A DNA stretch of 34,790 bases from Schaedlerella sp. (GTDB taxonomy: Bacteria; Bacillota; Clostridia; Lachnospirales; Lachnospiraceae), in the NCBI GenBank assembly GCA_020024595.1, contig JAHHTO010000006.1:1-34790 (forward strand), written 5' to 3'. The position numbers and the translations under genes are program-made. Below, one piece after another: positions 24,401 to 32,098 of the stretch. The notes beneath the pieces were generated by a model. The model was given only the letters and a program-made list of their open reading frames with translations, made no database searches and was not told where the DNA came from. Numbering within the stretch: the first letter of the stretch is position 1; every line of letters starts with the position of its first letter.

Positions 24401-25357
24401 TTATACCCCCATCAATGCAATCAGACACAAAATCGCAGTTACAATAGAAAATACAGCAACTACCCTTGTCTCTGACCAGCCGCACAATTCAAAATGATGA
24501 TGAATCGGTGCCATCTTAAAGAACCGTTTGCCTCCGGTCTTTTTGAAATACGTCACTTGAATCATCACAGATAATACCTCGATCACATAAATCATACCTA
24601 CAATGATAATAAACAATGGCATCTGCATCATATATGCTGTACCTGCCACAAACCCTCCCAAAGCCAGAGAGCCGGTGTCTCCCATAAACACACTTGCAGG
24701 ATACACATTGAAGAGCAGAAATCCCATCAATGCACCCACTACCGCACAAGTAATCGGTTCAATCCCGCTTTTGGTTCCCACTGCCACGACTGTAAAGAAT
24801 GTTGCTACCAGTACTGTTACACTGGAAGCCAGACCATCCAGTCCATCTGTAAAGTTTGTTCCGTTCACTGTTCCAAGCACTGCAAGAAAAAGTACCGGAA
24901 TTGCCAGCCACCCAATATCCCAATACTTTCCGTCAGAAAATGGAATCAACAAAGTCAGTGGTACCTTTGCAATCTTTACAATATAAAATGCAAAAATAGC
25001 TGTTACTACAATCTGAAGAGCCATTTTCTGTATGGGGAACAACCCATCCGAACGCTTCATGACCACCTTTAGATAATCATCCAGAAAGCCAATCAACCCA
25101 AATCCCACAGTCAGGAATAATACCGGTATCACCCTCGGATAATCTTTCACATAAAAGAGACATGTAATGATCACACTGATCAGAATCATCACCCCTCCCA
25201 TAGTCGGAGTTCCTGCTTTTTTCAGGTGGGACTGTACGCCCTCCTCACGCTCGGTCTGTCCCATCTTGAGTTTTCTCAAGAATGGTATTACGATCGGCCC
25301 CAAGATAAGACTTAACACAAATGATATTAAAATTGGAATTACTACATAATTTGCCAT
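24401..25357 (-). CDS. mraY: Phospho-N-acetylmuramoyl-pentapeptide transferase
   Basis: MraY moves phospho-MurNAc-pentapeptide onto undecaprenyl phosphate to give lipid I at the inner membrane face. The 318-residue product has ten predicted membrane helices. Visible: the KKAGTPTMGG start region, the metal-binding GFLDDYLKV, NGTNFTDGLDGLASS, VFMGDTGSLALGG and the histidine motif APIHHHFELCGW. GAGGTG lies before the ATG. A good sigma-A-like promoter lies 77 bases upstream, so mraY and the genes after it can be transcribed apart from the PBP genes. Confidence 0.97.
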   Translation of the reverse strand: MANYVVIPILISFVLSLILGPIVIPFLRKLKMGQTEREEGVQSHLKKAGTPTMGGVMILISVIITCLFYVKDYPRVIPVLFLTVGFGLIGFLDDYLKVVMKRSDGLFPIQKMALQIVVTAIFAFYIVKIAKVPLTLLIPFSDGKYWDIGWLAIPVLFLAVLGTVNGTNFTDGLDGLASSVTVLVATFFTVVAVGTKSGIEPITCAVVGALMGFLLFNVYPASVFMGDTGSLALGGFVAGTAYMMQMPLFIIIVGMIYVIEVLSVMIQVTYFKKTGGKRFFKMAPIHHHFELCGWSETRVVAVFSIVTAILCLIALMGV

Positions 25358-25433
25358 ATATACACCTCTTCATTCTTTTGTTCACTTTGCACCTGCCCGA
25401 TATTTTAGCAACTACACTCATTTTAACTAATTT

Positions 25434-25462
25434 AGTATACCGCATAGCCCTGGCTTTTTCAA
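25434..25462 (-). promoter_or_regulatory. Internal sigma-A-type promoter of mraY-murD-ftsW-divIB
   Basis: Minus-strand TTGAAA (25457-25462, 5 of 6) and TATACT (25434-25439, 5 of 6) are 17 bases apart in the 152-base gap between spoVD and mraY. The predicted start is near 25427. No terminator was seen in this gap, so read-through from upstream is also possible. Confidence 0.75.
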
Positions 25463-25509
25463 TCCCTGTTGTATTCCCAGTTACGATCAACATCTTCTCC
25501 ACTAGATTC

Positions 25510-27264
25510 CTACGGTTCTTTATCCTCTGTCTGTACTTTTGCTCTTTCAATCCCCAGATATGGAAGCACGTTATCATAAATATCCCTCAGTACCGGAGCC
25601 GCAATGGTCCCTCCATAATAGATTCCCTGTGGATTATGGATAATCACCATTCCGATAACCTTTGGAGAATCTGCAGGAGCAAATCCGATAAAAGAAGAAA
25701 TATACCGGTTGGCACTTCTGGGCAGTGTCTGAGAGGTTGCGGTCTTCCCTCCAATTCGATATCCCTCAATATACGCATTTTTCCCAGAGCCTTCTGCAAC
25801 CACACTTTCTAGCAACATCCTCATGGTCGCTGATGTCTCTTCAGAAAGCACTCTATTTTCTTCTGGATACGTCAGCTTTTCCAGTTCATTTCCGTATTTG
25901 TCCAGTACACCAATCCCAAAATGAGGGGTAATCCGCCGTCCTCCGTTGATAATAGAACTAACCGTTGTAAGCATCTGGATCGGTGTAATCTGAAAGGACT
26001 GTCCAAAAGTCATAGTTGCCAGTTCTACCATACCGATATCTTCCTTCCGATGCATGATAGTTCCTGCTTCTCCCGGCAAATCTATATTTGTAAAACCTAA
26101 CAATCCAAACTGAGAAAAGTAATCGTAAAACCGGTCAGATCCAAGACGCAGTCCGATATCCATAAATACGGGATTACACGAATTCTGAAGTCCCTGAACA
26201 AATGTCTCGCTTCCGTGTCCTCCTACTTTATGACAGCGAATTTTGCGATCTTCTATCATTCGGTATCCGGGACATGAAAAAGTATCATCCAGGTGAACCA
26301 CCCCTTCTTCCAAACAAGCGGCAGATGTAATAATTTTAAATGTAGATCCAGGTTCATACGTATCATTGATGCACCGATTTCTCCACATCTGATTAAGCAG
26401 TTCTTGTTTCTTCTCATCCGTTAGATTCTCTCCGTTGTTTGTCTCTGTATTTAAGACAAACGGCTCATTTAGATTAAACTCCGGTACATTGACCATCGCC
26501 AGAACTTCTCCATTCTGCGGATTCATTATTATAATAGAAACACCTTCTGCCTGTTTTTCTTCCATTACTTTTGATGCTGCCTGTTCGCAGAATGACTGAA
26601 TGTTATAATCCAGACTGATTCTCAAAGTATTCCCTGCAACCGGCTCAATCCTGTCTTCTGCTACACCCTCCAATTCAATCCCTCGGGCATCTGTCACCGT
26701 CAATATTGTACCATTTGTACCTTTCAGGGTATCTTCATATTTCACTTCCAATCCGATAATCCCTTGATTATCCCCGCCGGTAAATCCAAGTACTTTCGAG
26801 GCGACCTGATGATATGGATAATACCGTTTAAAATCCTCGTCCACTTTTACCCCTGCCAGATTATAATTGCGGATACGGTCACCAGTTTCCTTTTCCACAT
26901 TGGTTTTCACCTTCTCCATTGAAGAAACCTTTTCCACACGTTTGCGCACTTCTGCTTCCCCAAGCCCTAGCTCTTCAGACAGAATTTCTATTACCCGCTC
27001 CGGTTCTTCAATCTGACTGTGAATCACAGATATGGTGCAGACTGTTTTATTTGTCGCCAATACAATTCCGTTTCTATCCACAATCTCACCTCGCGCCGCT
27101 TTAATCTCGCGTTCCCTTTCATGCAGAGATTCCGCACGCTTCTGATAATATTCCGCATCAAATACCATCAGATAAATAAGACGCCCAAGCAGCGCCCCTA
27201 TGATCAGAACCGCACCACAAAATACAACAAGCATTTTTTTCTTATTATATGTCTTATTTTTCAT
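25510..27264 (-). CDS. spoVD: Class B penicillin-binding protein, SpoVD type, with KTA motif
   Basis: A membrane-anchored transpeptidase that cross-links peptidoglycan; position and length (584 residues, second of two PBP genes before mraY) point to a SpoVD-like spore-cortex enzyme. Residues 11-33 are the membrane anchor and about 55-205 the dimerisation domain (ARGEIVDRNG). The transpeptidase domain has SxxK Ser307-Thr-Phe-Lys310 and SCN 362-364. The third motif, usually KTG, reads KTATSQ at 507-512, so Gly is replaced by Ala509. No PASTA repeat is present, unlike Bacillus SpoVD. The ATG is at 27264, right after a hairpin and T-run that include its only ribosome-site candidate, AAGG. It could also serve vegetative division; the name is by context. 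Confidence 0.85.
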   Translation of the reverse strand: MKNKTYNKKKMLVVFCGAVLIIGALLGRLIYLMVFDAEYYQKRAESLHEREREIKAARGEIVDRNGIVLATNKTVCTISVIHSQIEEPERVIEILSEELGLGEAEVRKRVEKVSSMEKVKTNVEKETGDRIRNYNLAGVKVDEDFKRYYPYHQVASKVLGFTGGDNQGIIGLEVKYEDTLKGTNGTILTVTDARGIELEGVAEDRIEPVAGNTLRISLDYNIQSFCEQAASKVMEEKQAEGVSIIIMNPQNGEVLAMVNVPEFNLNEPFVLNTETNNGENLTDEKKQELLNQMWRNRCINDTYEPGSTFKIITSAACLEEGVVHLDDTFSCPGYRMIEDRKIRCHKVGGHGSETFVQGLQNSCNPVFMDIGLRLGSDRFYDYFSQFGLLGFTNIDLPGEAGTIMHRKEDIGMVELATMTFGQSFQITPIQMLTTVSSIINGGRRITPHFGIGVLDKYGNELEKLTYPEENRVLSEETSATMRMLLESVVAEGSGKNAYIEGYRIGGKTATSQTLPRSANRYISSFIGFAPADSPKVIGMVIIHNPQGIYYGGTIAAPVLRDIYDNVLPYLGIERAKVQTEDKEP

Positions 27265-27316
27265 AAAAAACCTTACAAAAGATATTTTTATAACATATTA
27301 TATCTTTTGTAAGGTT
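27265..27316 (-). promoter_or_regulatory. Terminator-like hairpin directly before the spoVD start codon
   Basis: A perfect 16-bp stem, AACCTTACAAAAGATA with TATCTTTTGTAAGGTT (27269-27284 and 27301-27316), and a 16-base loop are followed on the minus strand by a T-run that touches the spoVD ATG. The only ribosome-site candidate, AAGG, lies in the stem. A TATAAT lies in the loop (27297-27302). It looks like an attenuator or terminator between the two PBP genes. Confidence 0.8.
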
Positions 27317-27346
27317 ATGCACTTTTTATCCCATTTGTCTTATCTT

Positions 27347-29374
27347 TTATTCTATTGTATTTCCTGATGCCCAGTCATCCAAATCAGGTGTATAATTCTC
27401 ATCTATATAAGCGCCATCATAATTATGATACGTATCCTCATATGCAACGTCAAAACTTACATATTCTTCCGGTTCCGTATCCTCTTCTGTTTTCTGCGGA
27501 ACAGGCATGGTAGCAGATGGTACATATCCATCAATCGTTGTAACATTCAGATAAGGAAATGCCTGTGACATAATCTTCTTAGACAACTCTAATACGTACC
27601 GGCTAGCTGCCTGATCTGGTACGTTTGGCTCGTCAATCACAACGTAAACCAGAACTTCTGGATTTTCCTGAGGTGCATATCCAATATAAGAGAGCAAATG
27701 CTTCCCGTTTCCACGCGGTAACTTCTCTGCCGTTCCGGTTTTTGCTCCAATATCATACCCTTCCACTGCTGCAGTCATACCTGTACCATATTCTGTCGTC
27801 GCTTTCAAATATGTTTTTAGCTGTTCAGATGTTTCCTTTGAAATTGTTTTTCTAAGCATCACCGGATCCTTTGTTTCAATAACTTTTCCATCACCACCTT
27901 CCATTCTCTTCACTACATGCGGTTCATAGTAATATCCACCATTGATCAGAGAAGCAAAGGCAGCTGCCATTTGTGTCATTGTCACATTAAATCCCTGTCC
28001 AAAAGAACAAGTTGCCAGCTCGGCTTCATGCATGGTTTCTGTTGTATATAGAAGTGATTCTGTTGATGCTTCACCCGGCAAATCAATTCCTGTATATTGC
28101 CCAAATCCAAAAATATGTTGATACCGGATAAAATCACCTACACCAATCGCTTCTGCCATATCCATCAATCCCACGTTGCAGGAATATGCAATGGAATCCT
28201 GAACTGATACGGTTCCATGTCCCGAAGTCAGATGACAAGCAATGTCATAGTCTCCTACATGTTTGTATCCACCACAAACATAAGTTTCACTTCCGTTTAA
28301 AATTCCAATTTCCAATCCTGCCGCCACAGTAAACGGCTTCATTGTGGACCCAGGCTCAAATGCATCACTGACGCAGAAATTTCTCCACAATGTATTCATA
28401 GCTTCCAACCGCTCATCTTCTGACATTTTCTTCAAGGTTTCTTCTGGATACAGAGAAGATAAATCTCTCGGACGATTCAAGTCAAAATTCGGATACGAAG
28501 CCTCTGCCAGAATTTCTCCACTATTGGGATCCATAATCAGAACTGCCGTATTTTTACTTCCCAGCTCATCCGTACGAACCTCTCCTTTATGTGCCTGATT
28601 AAACTCCAAAATACTCTGCTCTACAATACTTTGCAATGTCACATCTATGGTAGAGACAATTGTATTTCCACTTTTTGCTGCCTTTATTGTCTTTTCAAGA
28701 GACGAATCATCTGCGAAATACCCATATTCTCGTCCATCAGTTCCATTCAACACTTCATTATAAGCACTTTCAATTCCAATTGCACCTACATTTCCATCTA
28801 CAGAGAACCCGACTACATCGCTTGCTAAAGATCCATAAGGATAGGTACGCTTATAATCCTCTTCCAGCCATATCCCTTTTACATTTGGATGCTTTTCTGA
28901 GTCCTTCTCAATTTCGTCGAACTTCTTTTTCATTTCATATGGAACTTCTCTTTTTAAAATCTCGTATCGACTGTCTGGATTCTTGTCTATTACGGCGCGG
29001 ATATCATTTTCTTTGATTCCGAAGCACTCCTCTAAAACTTTTATCGTTGGTTCCTTATATTCCTCCTCAGACAGCATGACATACACATCTAGAATCACAT
29101 TATAAACACGTTCACTTGTCGCCATCTTCGTACCATTACGATCCACAATATCTCCTCGTTTGAACGGAATCAGTCTGCTGTCATAGGTCTGTTGATCCAA
29201 CACGATTTTCGTATATCGACTGCCTTTTGAAGCATTAATATAGGTAATTCTACCCACCAAAACAACAAAAGCCAGTATGATTGCCATAAACAGCATTACT
29301 AGCTTTTTTTGCATCCTCTTTGGAAATTTCTTTGTCAAAAAATCAAATCTGTTTCTTTTTGTTCTTCTAGTCAT
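27347..29374 (-). CDS. pbpB: Class B penicillin-binding protein, division type (PBP2B/FtsI)
   Basis: The septal transpeptidase partner of FtsW. The 675-residue product has a basic cytoplasmic start, a membrane helix at about 24-46, and a dimerisation region beginning FKRGDIVDRNGTKMATS. The transpeptidase domain has all standard motifs: Ser343-Thr-Met-Lys346, SCN 398-400 and KTGT 545-548. About 60 residues after the domain form an acidic, tyrosine-rich tail (from about 620) with no PASTA repeat. It lies 10 bases after the ftsL-like gene, in the usual ftsL-pbpB order, with a modest AAGG ribosome site that overlaps the ftsL stop. It is the first of two adjacent PBP genes. Confidence 0.93.
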   Translation of the reverse strand: MTRRTKRNRFDFLTKKFPKRMQKKLVMLFMAIILAFVVLVGRITYINASKGSRYTKIVLDQQTYDSRLIPFKRGDIVDRNGTKMATSERVYNVILDVYVMLSEEEYKEPTIKVLEECFGIKENDIRAVIDKNPDSRYEILKREVPYEMKKKFDEIEKDSEKHPNVKGIWLEEDYKRTYPYGSLASDVVGFSVDGNVGAIGIESAYNEVLNGTDGREYGYFADDSSLEKTIKAAKSGNTIVSTIDVTLQSIVEQSILEFNQAHKGEVRTDELGSKNTAVLIMDPNSGEILAEASYPNFDLNRPRDLSSLYPEETLKKMSEDERLEAMNTLWRNFCVSDAFEPGSTMKPFTVAAGLEIGILNGSETYVCGGYKHVGDYDIACHLTSGHGTVSVQDSIAYSCNVGLMDMAEAIGVGDFIRYQHIFGFGQYTGIDLPGEASTESLLYTTETMHEAELATCSFGQGFNVTMTQMAAAFASLINGGYYYEPHVVKRMEGGDGKVIETKDPVMLRKTISKETSEQLKTYLKATTEYGTGMTAAVEGYDIGAKTGTAEKLPRGNGKHLLSYIGYAPQENPEVLVYVVIDEPNVPDQAASRYVLELSKKIMSQAFPYLNVTTIDGYVPSATMPVPQKTEEDTEPEEYVSFDVAYEDTYHNYDGAYIDENYTPDLDDWASGNTIE

Positions 29375-29384
29375 AATTCAAACC

Positions 29385-29996
29385 TTAATCATCCGCATCC
29401 CCTGATTTAGCAAGGATTCCATTTGACGGAATATCACTGTACTGTGTAACAGAATCATTTGCAGGCGCATCATACTCTATAACATTTCCCTGCGAAGCAT
29501 ATACCATTCCCAACTCACCCACAGCTTTTGCACGTACCTCCTCCAGATTGATCGCATCCTCTGCCGCCTGCAGTGCAGTATCATTTTCCTCTGTCAATGC
29601 ATTTAATTCATCCTGTAATGATGCAATATTTTCCAATCTGTTCACTGTGTCAGACTGTAGTTTCAAATAACAGACACAGACTAGCACTGCAACAACTGCT
29701 GCAACCGCCAAAAATCCAGCATAAGCCGGATTAATACTCAATGCCCGGTTTCGATTCTTACGCACCTGACGGCTCGTTTGCTTTTCACGTACTGGTCTGG
29801 ATTCTGGCATTCTCTGTGGCAGAACCTGTTGGTTTTCCACAGCACTCCCATAAACATACATCTGTGCATGGCTTGAATTCACATACTGTCCTGCATAAGC
29901 TTCTGTACGCCCATAGCTAGTATAAGTATGTTGGTAGTTATTAGCACCATTTGCATGCTCTGTTCTGTACCCTGCTGTATGTCTTGCTGTCACCAT
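29385..29996 (-). CDS. ftsL: FtsL-like division protein with long cytoplasmic N-terminus
   Basis: A 203-residue bitopic protein identified by position and shape: between rsmH and the septal PBP, with one membrane helix (about 91-112) and then a leucine-zipper-like coiled coil (113-148, VNRLENIASLQDELNALTEEN) as in FtsL. It continues with LEEVRAKAVGELGMVYAS, typical of FtsL/DivIC. FtsL is usually only 90-120 residues; here the first 90 are cytoplasmic, low in complexity and rich in Tyr, Asn and Gly, then basic (RQVRKNRNR). The ATG at 29996 follows AAAGGGG; the frame upstream has only a TTG. FtsL bridges DivIB and the septal PBP. The extended N-terminus has no known role. Confidence 0.85.
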   Translation of the reverse strand: MVTARHTAGYRTEHANGANNYQHTYTSYGRTEAYAGQYVNSSHAQMYVYGSAVENQQVLPQRMPESRPVREKQTSRQVRKNRNRALSINPAYAGFLAVAAVVAVLVCVCYLKLQSDTVNRLENIASLQDELNALTEENDTALQAAEDAINLEEVRAKAVGELGMVYASQGNVIEYDAPANDSVTQYSDIPSNGILAKSGDADD

Positions 29997-30100
29997 AATT
30001 CTGCCCCTTTCTGTTTCGTCGAATACTCCCTTCTCCAACGAATCTATTTTCTATACTCCTTATGTTTCATACAAGGTTTCCCACGCCTTGTACCAATGTA

Positions 30101-31036
30101 CTAACATCTTTCAAAAATCCTAAGTTTTGCACTCTTAGAACGACTATTTTCTTCCAATTCAACCTCTCCTGGAAGAATAGGCTTTCTTGTAATCACTCTC
30201 CCTTTTGAGACATTTCCACAGACACATACTGGAAAATGGCTTGGGCAAACACATGGATTCTCGTTTTTCCGAAACGAGCTTTTTACGATTCTGTCCTCCA
30301 ACGAATGAAAAGTTATGATGCATATCCGCCCCCCTGGATTCAGCATCTCAATCATATCATCCAGAGATTCCCGAAGCACTTCTAATTCCCGGTTCAATTC
30401 AATTCGAATCGCCTGAAATGTTCTCTTAGACGGATGCCCTCCCGTCTTTTGGAACTTCATCGGAATCGCCCTCCGTATAATCTCATTCAGCTGGCCCGTC
30501 GTTTCAATCGGCTTCTTTTCCCGCTCCATCACAATATGCTTTGCAATGTTTTTTGCAAATTTATCTTCTCCATAATCTCGAATCACACGATACAGCTCTG
30601 TTTCACTGTATGTGTTCACAATATCCTTGGCAGTTGTCTGCTGCCTCTGATCCATCCGCATATCCAAAGGTGAATCCATCCGATAGGAGAATCCCCGATC
30701 TGCCGTATCTAGTTGGTAAGATGATACGCCCAAATCAAGCACGATCCCATCGACTTTCTCAACCCCCATTGAGTAAAGCCTTTGCTTCATGTCACAATAA
30801 TTACTTCTGATTATCGTAACTTTCTCCCCAAAGCATTCTAACCGTCTGCTCGCAGCTTCGATTGCTGCAGCATCCTGGTCAATTCCTATCAGTCTCCCCG
30901 CACTTCCAAGTCGACTGCACACTTGATAGGCATGTCCTCCGCCACCAAGTGTAGCATCTACATAAATCCCGTCCGGTCGAATAGCCAAACCATTAACGGT
31001 TTCTTCTAGTAATACTGACATGTGTTCAAATGCCAT
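30101..31036 (-). CDS. rsmH: 16S rRNA (cytosine-1402 N4) methyltransferase RsmH
   Basis: RsmH (MraW) methylates N4 of C1402 in the ribosomal decoding centre using S-adenosylmethionine. The 311-residue length is usual. Visible: HMSVLLEETVNGL at the start, the cofactor motif DATLGGGGHA, GLVDLG-type stretch VDGIVLDLGVSSYQLD, RGFSYRMDSPLDMRMD, and the end HSLEDRIVKSSFR with RKPILPGEVELEENSRSKSAKLR in two parts. GGAGG precedes the ATG at 31036. It follows mraZ by 18 bases, the conserved order mraZ-rsmH-ftsL-ftsI. Confidence 0.97.
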   Translation of the reverse strand: MAFEHMSVLLEETVNGLAIRPDGIYVDATLGGGGHAYQVCSRLGSAGRLIGIDQDAAAIEAASRRLECFGEKVTIIRSNYCDMKQRLYSMGVEKVDGIVLDLGVSSYQLDTADRGFSYRMDSPLDMRMDQRQQTTAKDIVNTYSETELYRVIRDYGEDKFAKNIAKHIVMEREKKPIETTGQLNEIIRRAIPMKFQKTGGHPSKRTFQAIRIELNRELEVLRESLDDMIEMLNPGGRICIITFHSLEDRIVKSSFRKNENPCVCPSHFPVCVCGNVSKGRVITRKPILPGEVELEENSRSKSAKLRIFERC

Positions 31037-31054
31037 GATATCCTCCGTCCTGCA

Positions 31055-31492
31055 TCAGATACGGATTCCAATTGCTTCCATACGCTCTGCAATCGCATCC
31101 AAATCCTCTTCGCTAACAATACTTCTCTCTTCCCAAAGTGCTTTATCCCAGATTTCCACGCGATCCTGAACTCCCACAAGGACAACATCCTTTTCAAGAT
31201 TCGCAGCTTTTCTAAGTGACGCCGGAACATTTACTCTCCCCTGTTTATCAAATGTTCCCTCTGATGCACTTCCAAAGAAATATCTTTTAAAGATTCTGGC
31301 ATCTTTGTTCATACGTGGTAAAGTGTTCAATTCTGCGACGAATTTGTTCCATTCTTCCTGAGAATAGACAAAAAGGCACCCCTCCAGTCCGTTACATATT
31401 ACGAAACTGTCTCCCAGATCGTCACGCAACTTGGCTGGAATAATCAAACGGCCTTTTTCATCAATGCTGTGATTAAACTCTCCCAGTAACAT
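31055..31492 (-). CDS. mraZ: Division cluster regulator MraZ
   Basis: MraZ is an AbrB-like DNA-binding protein that forms rings and controls the dcw cluster, including its own gene. The 145-residue product has the two family repeats: FNHSIDEKGRLIIPAKLRDDL and, later, FDKQGRVNVPASLRKAA, each with the DxxGR core. The ATG at 31492 was chosen because AAGGAG is 5 bases upstream and because MLLGEF is the common start; the frame is open ten codons further, but that part holds the operator array. Immediately upstream is a promoter and a row of 10-bp-phased GTGG repeats. Confidence 0.97.
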   Translation of the reverse strand: MLLGEFNHSIDEKGRLIIPAKLRDDLGDSFVICNGLEGCLFVYSQEEWNKFVAELNTLPRMNKDARIFKRYFFGSASEGTFDKQGRVNVPASLRKAANLEKDVVLVGVQDRVEIWDKALWEERSIVSEEDLDAIAERMEAIGIRI

Positions 31493-31518
31493 TAGAACTC
31501 CTTCTTCTAAAGTGTCCT

Positions 31519-31583
31519 CCACATTCTCCCCACTTTATTCCACAATCCACCACTCTCTACCACTTGCCTCCATTATATGCCAC
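31519..31583 (-). promoter_or_regulatory. MraZ operator: phased GTGG repeats
   Basis: On the minus strand GTGG occurs with CCAC complements starting at 31580, 31560, 31550, 31540, 31530 and 31519, with a degenerate ATGG at 31570. The step is exactly 10 bases (11 for the last), one helical turn. MraZ proteins are known to bind short GTG(G)-type direct repeats with about 10-base periodicity upstream of their own gene. The array covers the -10 box and the leader, as expected for autorepression. Confidence 0.85.
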
Positions 31584-31600
31584 TGTCCTCCCCTTTGCAA
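31572..31600 (-). promoter_or_regulatory. mraZ promoter (sigma-A type)
   Basis: Minus-strand TTGCAA (31595-31600, 4 of 6) and a perfect TATAAT (31572-31577) with a 17-base spacer. The predicted start is near 31565, leaving a leader of about 70 bases that contains the GTGG array. Confidence 0.85.
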
Positions 31601-31677
31601 GTGTTTTTTTCATTTTTCCAGAATCATCCATACCATTTTGCCTTCCACAAAAAGAAAACCACTCCTCTTTTTTGCCA

Positions 31678-31722
31678 TCAAAAAAGGAAGAAGACAATAC
31701 AGAATGTATCATCTTCTTCCTT
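31678..31722 (-). terminator. Intrinsic terminator after the 78-aa membrane protein gene
   Basis: AAGGAAGAAGA pairs with TCTTCTTCCTT (11 bp, 31684-31694 with 31712-31722); the stem extends inward through GATAC/GTATT pairs with two wobbles to a 5-base loop. A T-run follows on the minus strand. It separates the upstream genes from the mraZ promoter. Confidence 0.92.
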
Positions 31723-31767
31723 ATATTATCCCTTTTTATTCAATTCATGTAAAAGAACCGTCCTCCA

Positions 31768-32004
31768 CTATTTTACAAGATTATTCAGATAAGTATTAAC
31801 TGCATCATAATTCACAGATACAAGTTCTCTTTCTTGATTGGCCGTATATGTATCATATGCGGAATATCCAAGCCAACCAACCAGTACCAGTGCCGAAGCA
31901 GTCAACACACACTTACGAAGCACATTCATCATCCTCTGTTTTCTGATAAGCTGCTTTCTATTTGCTTTTTCTTTTTTATACCGATCTACCTTTTCTTGGC
32001 TCAT
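31768..32004 (-). CDS. Small single-helix membrane protein (78 aa), unknown function
   Basis: Not recognised as a characterised family. Residues 1-32 are strongly basic (KVDRYKKEKANRKQLIRKQRMM) and predicted cytoplasmic, about 33-50 form one membrane helix (VLTASALVLVGWLGYSAY), and the rest is a short outside tail with DAVNTYLNNL. Coding is supported by AAGGAGCAGGAACC before the ATG, a strong extended -10 promoter at 32070-32098 and a terminator after the gene. The placement between degV and mraZ, with bitopic topology similar to small divisome proteins, makes a role at the membrane or in division thinkable, but nothing shows it. Confidence 0.82.
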   Translation of the reverse strand: MSQEKVDRYKKEKANRKQLIRKQRMMNVLRKCVLTASALVLVGWLGYSAYDTYTANQERELVSVNYDAVNTYLNNLVK

Positions 32005-32049
32005 GGTTCCTGCTCCTTTATATCATGTTATAATTCTCATGTTTTTCTA

Positions 32050-32062
32050 GTATAACTTATAC
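32050..32062. promoter_or_regulatory. Palindrome at the predicted start of the 78-aa gene transcript
   Basis: GTATAACTTATAC is a perfect 6+1+6 inverted repeat placed at the predicted transcription start of the adjacent promoter. It could be an operator; no binding protein is suggested by the sequence. Confidence 0.4.
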
Positions 32063-32069
32063 CCTGAAA

Positions 32070-32098
32070 ATTATATCATACCTTTTTCTAAACTACAA
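32070..32098 (-). promoter_or_regulatory. Extended -10 promoter of the 78-aa gene
   Basis: Minus-strand TTGTAG (32093-32098, weak -35), 17 bases, then TATAAT (32070-32075) preceded by TGA, a perfect TGnTATAAT extended -10. The -35 part overlaps the 3' end of degV. Confidence 0.72.

Noticed and set aside
25245..25577. Minus-strand open frame of 110 codons between spoVD and mraY
   Set aside because: It overlaps the ends of both real genes in another frame and contains the mraY promoter; no family features.
30070..30092. Hairpin TACAAGG/CCTTGTA between rsmH and ftsL
   Set aside because: Seven pairs without a T-run; may affect mRNA stability, but there is no support for termination.
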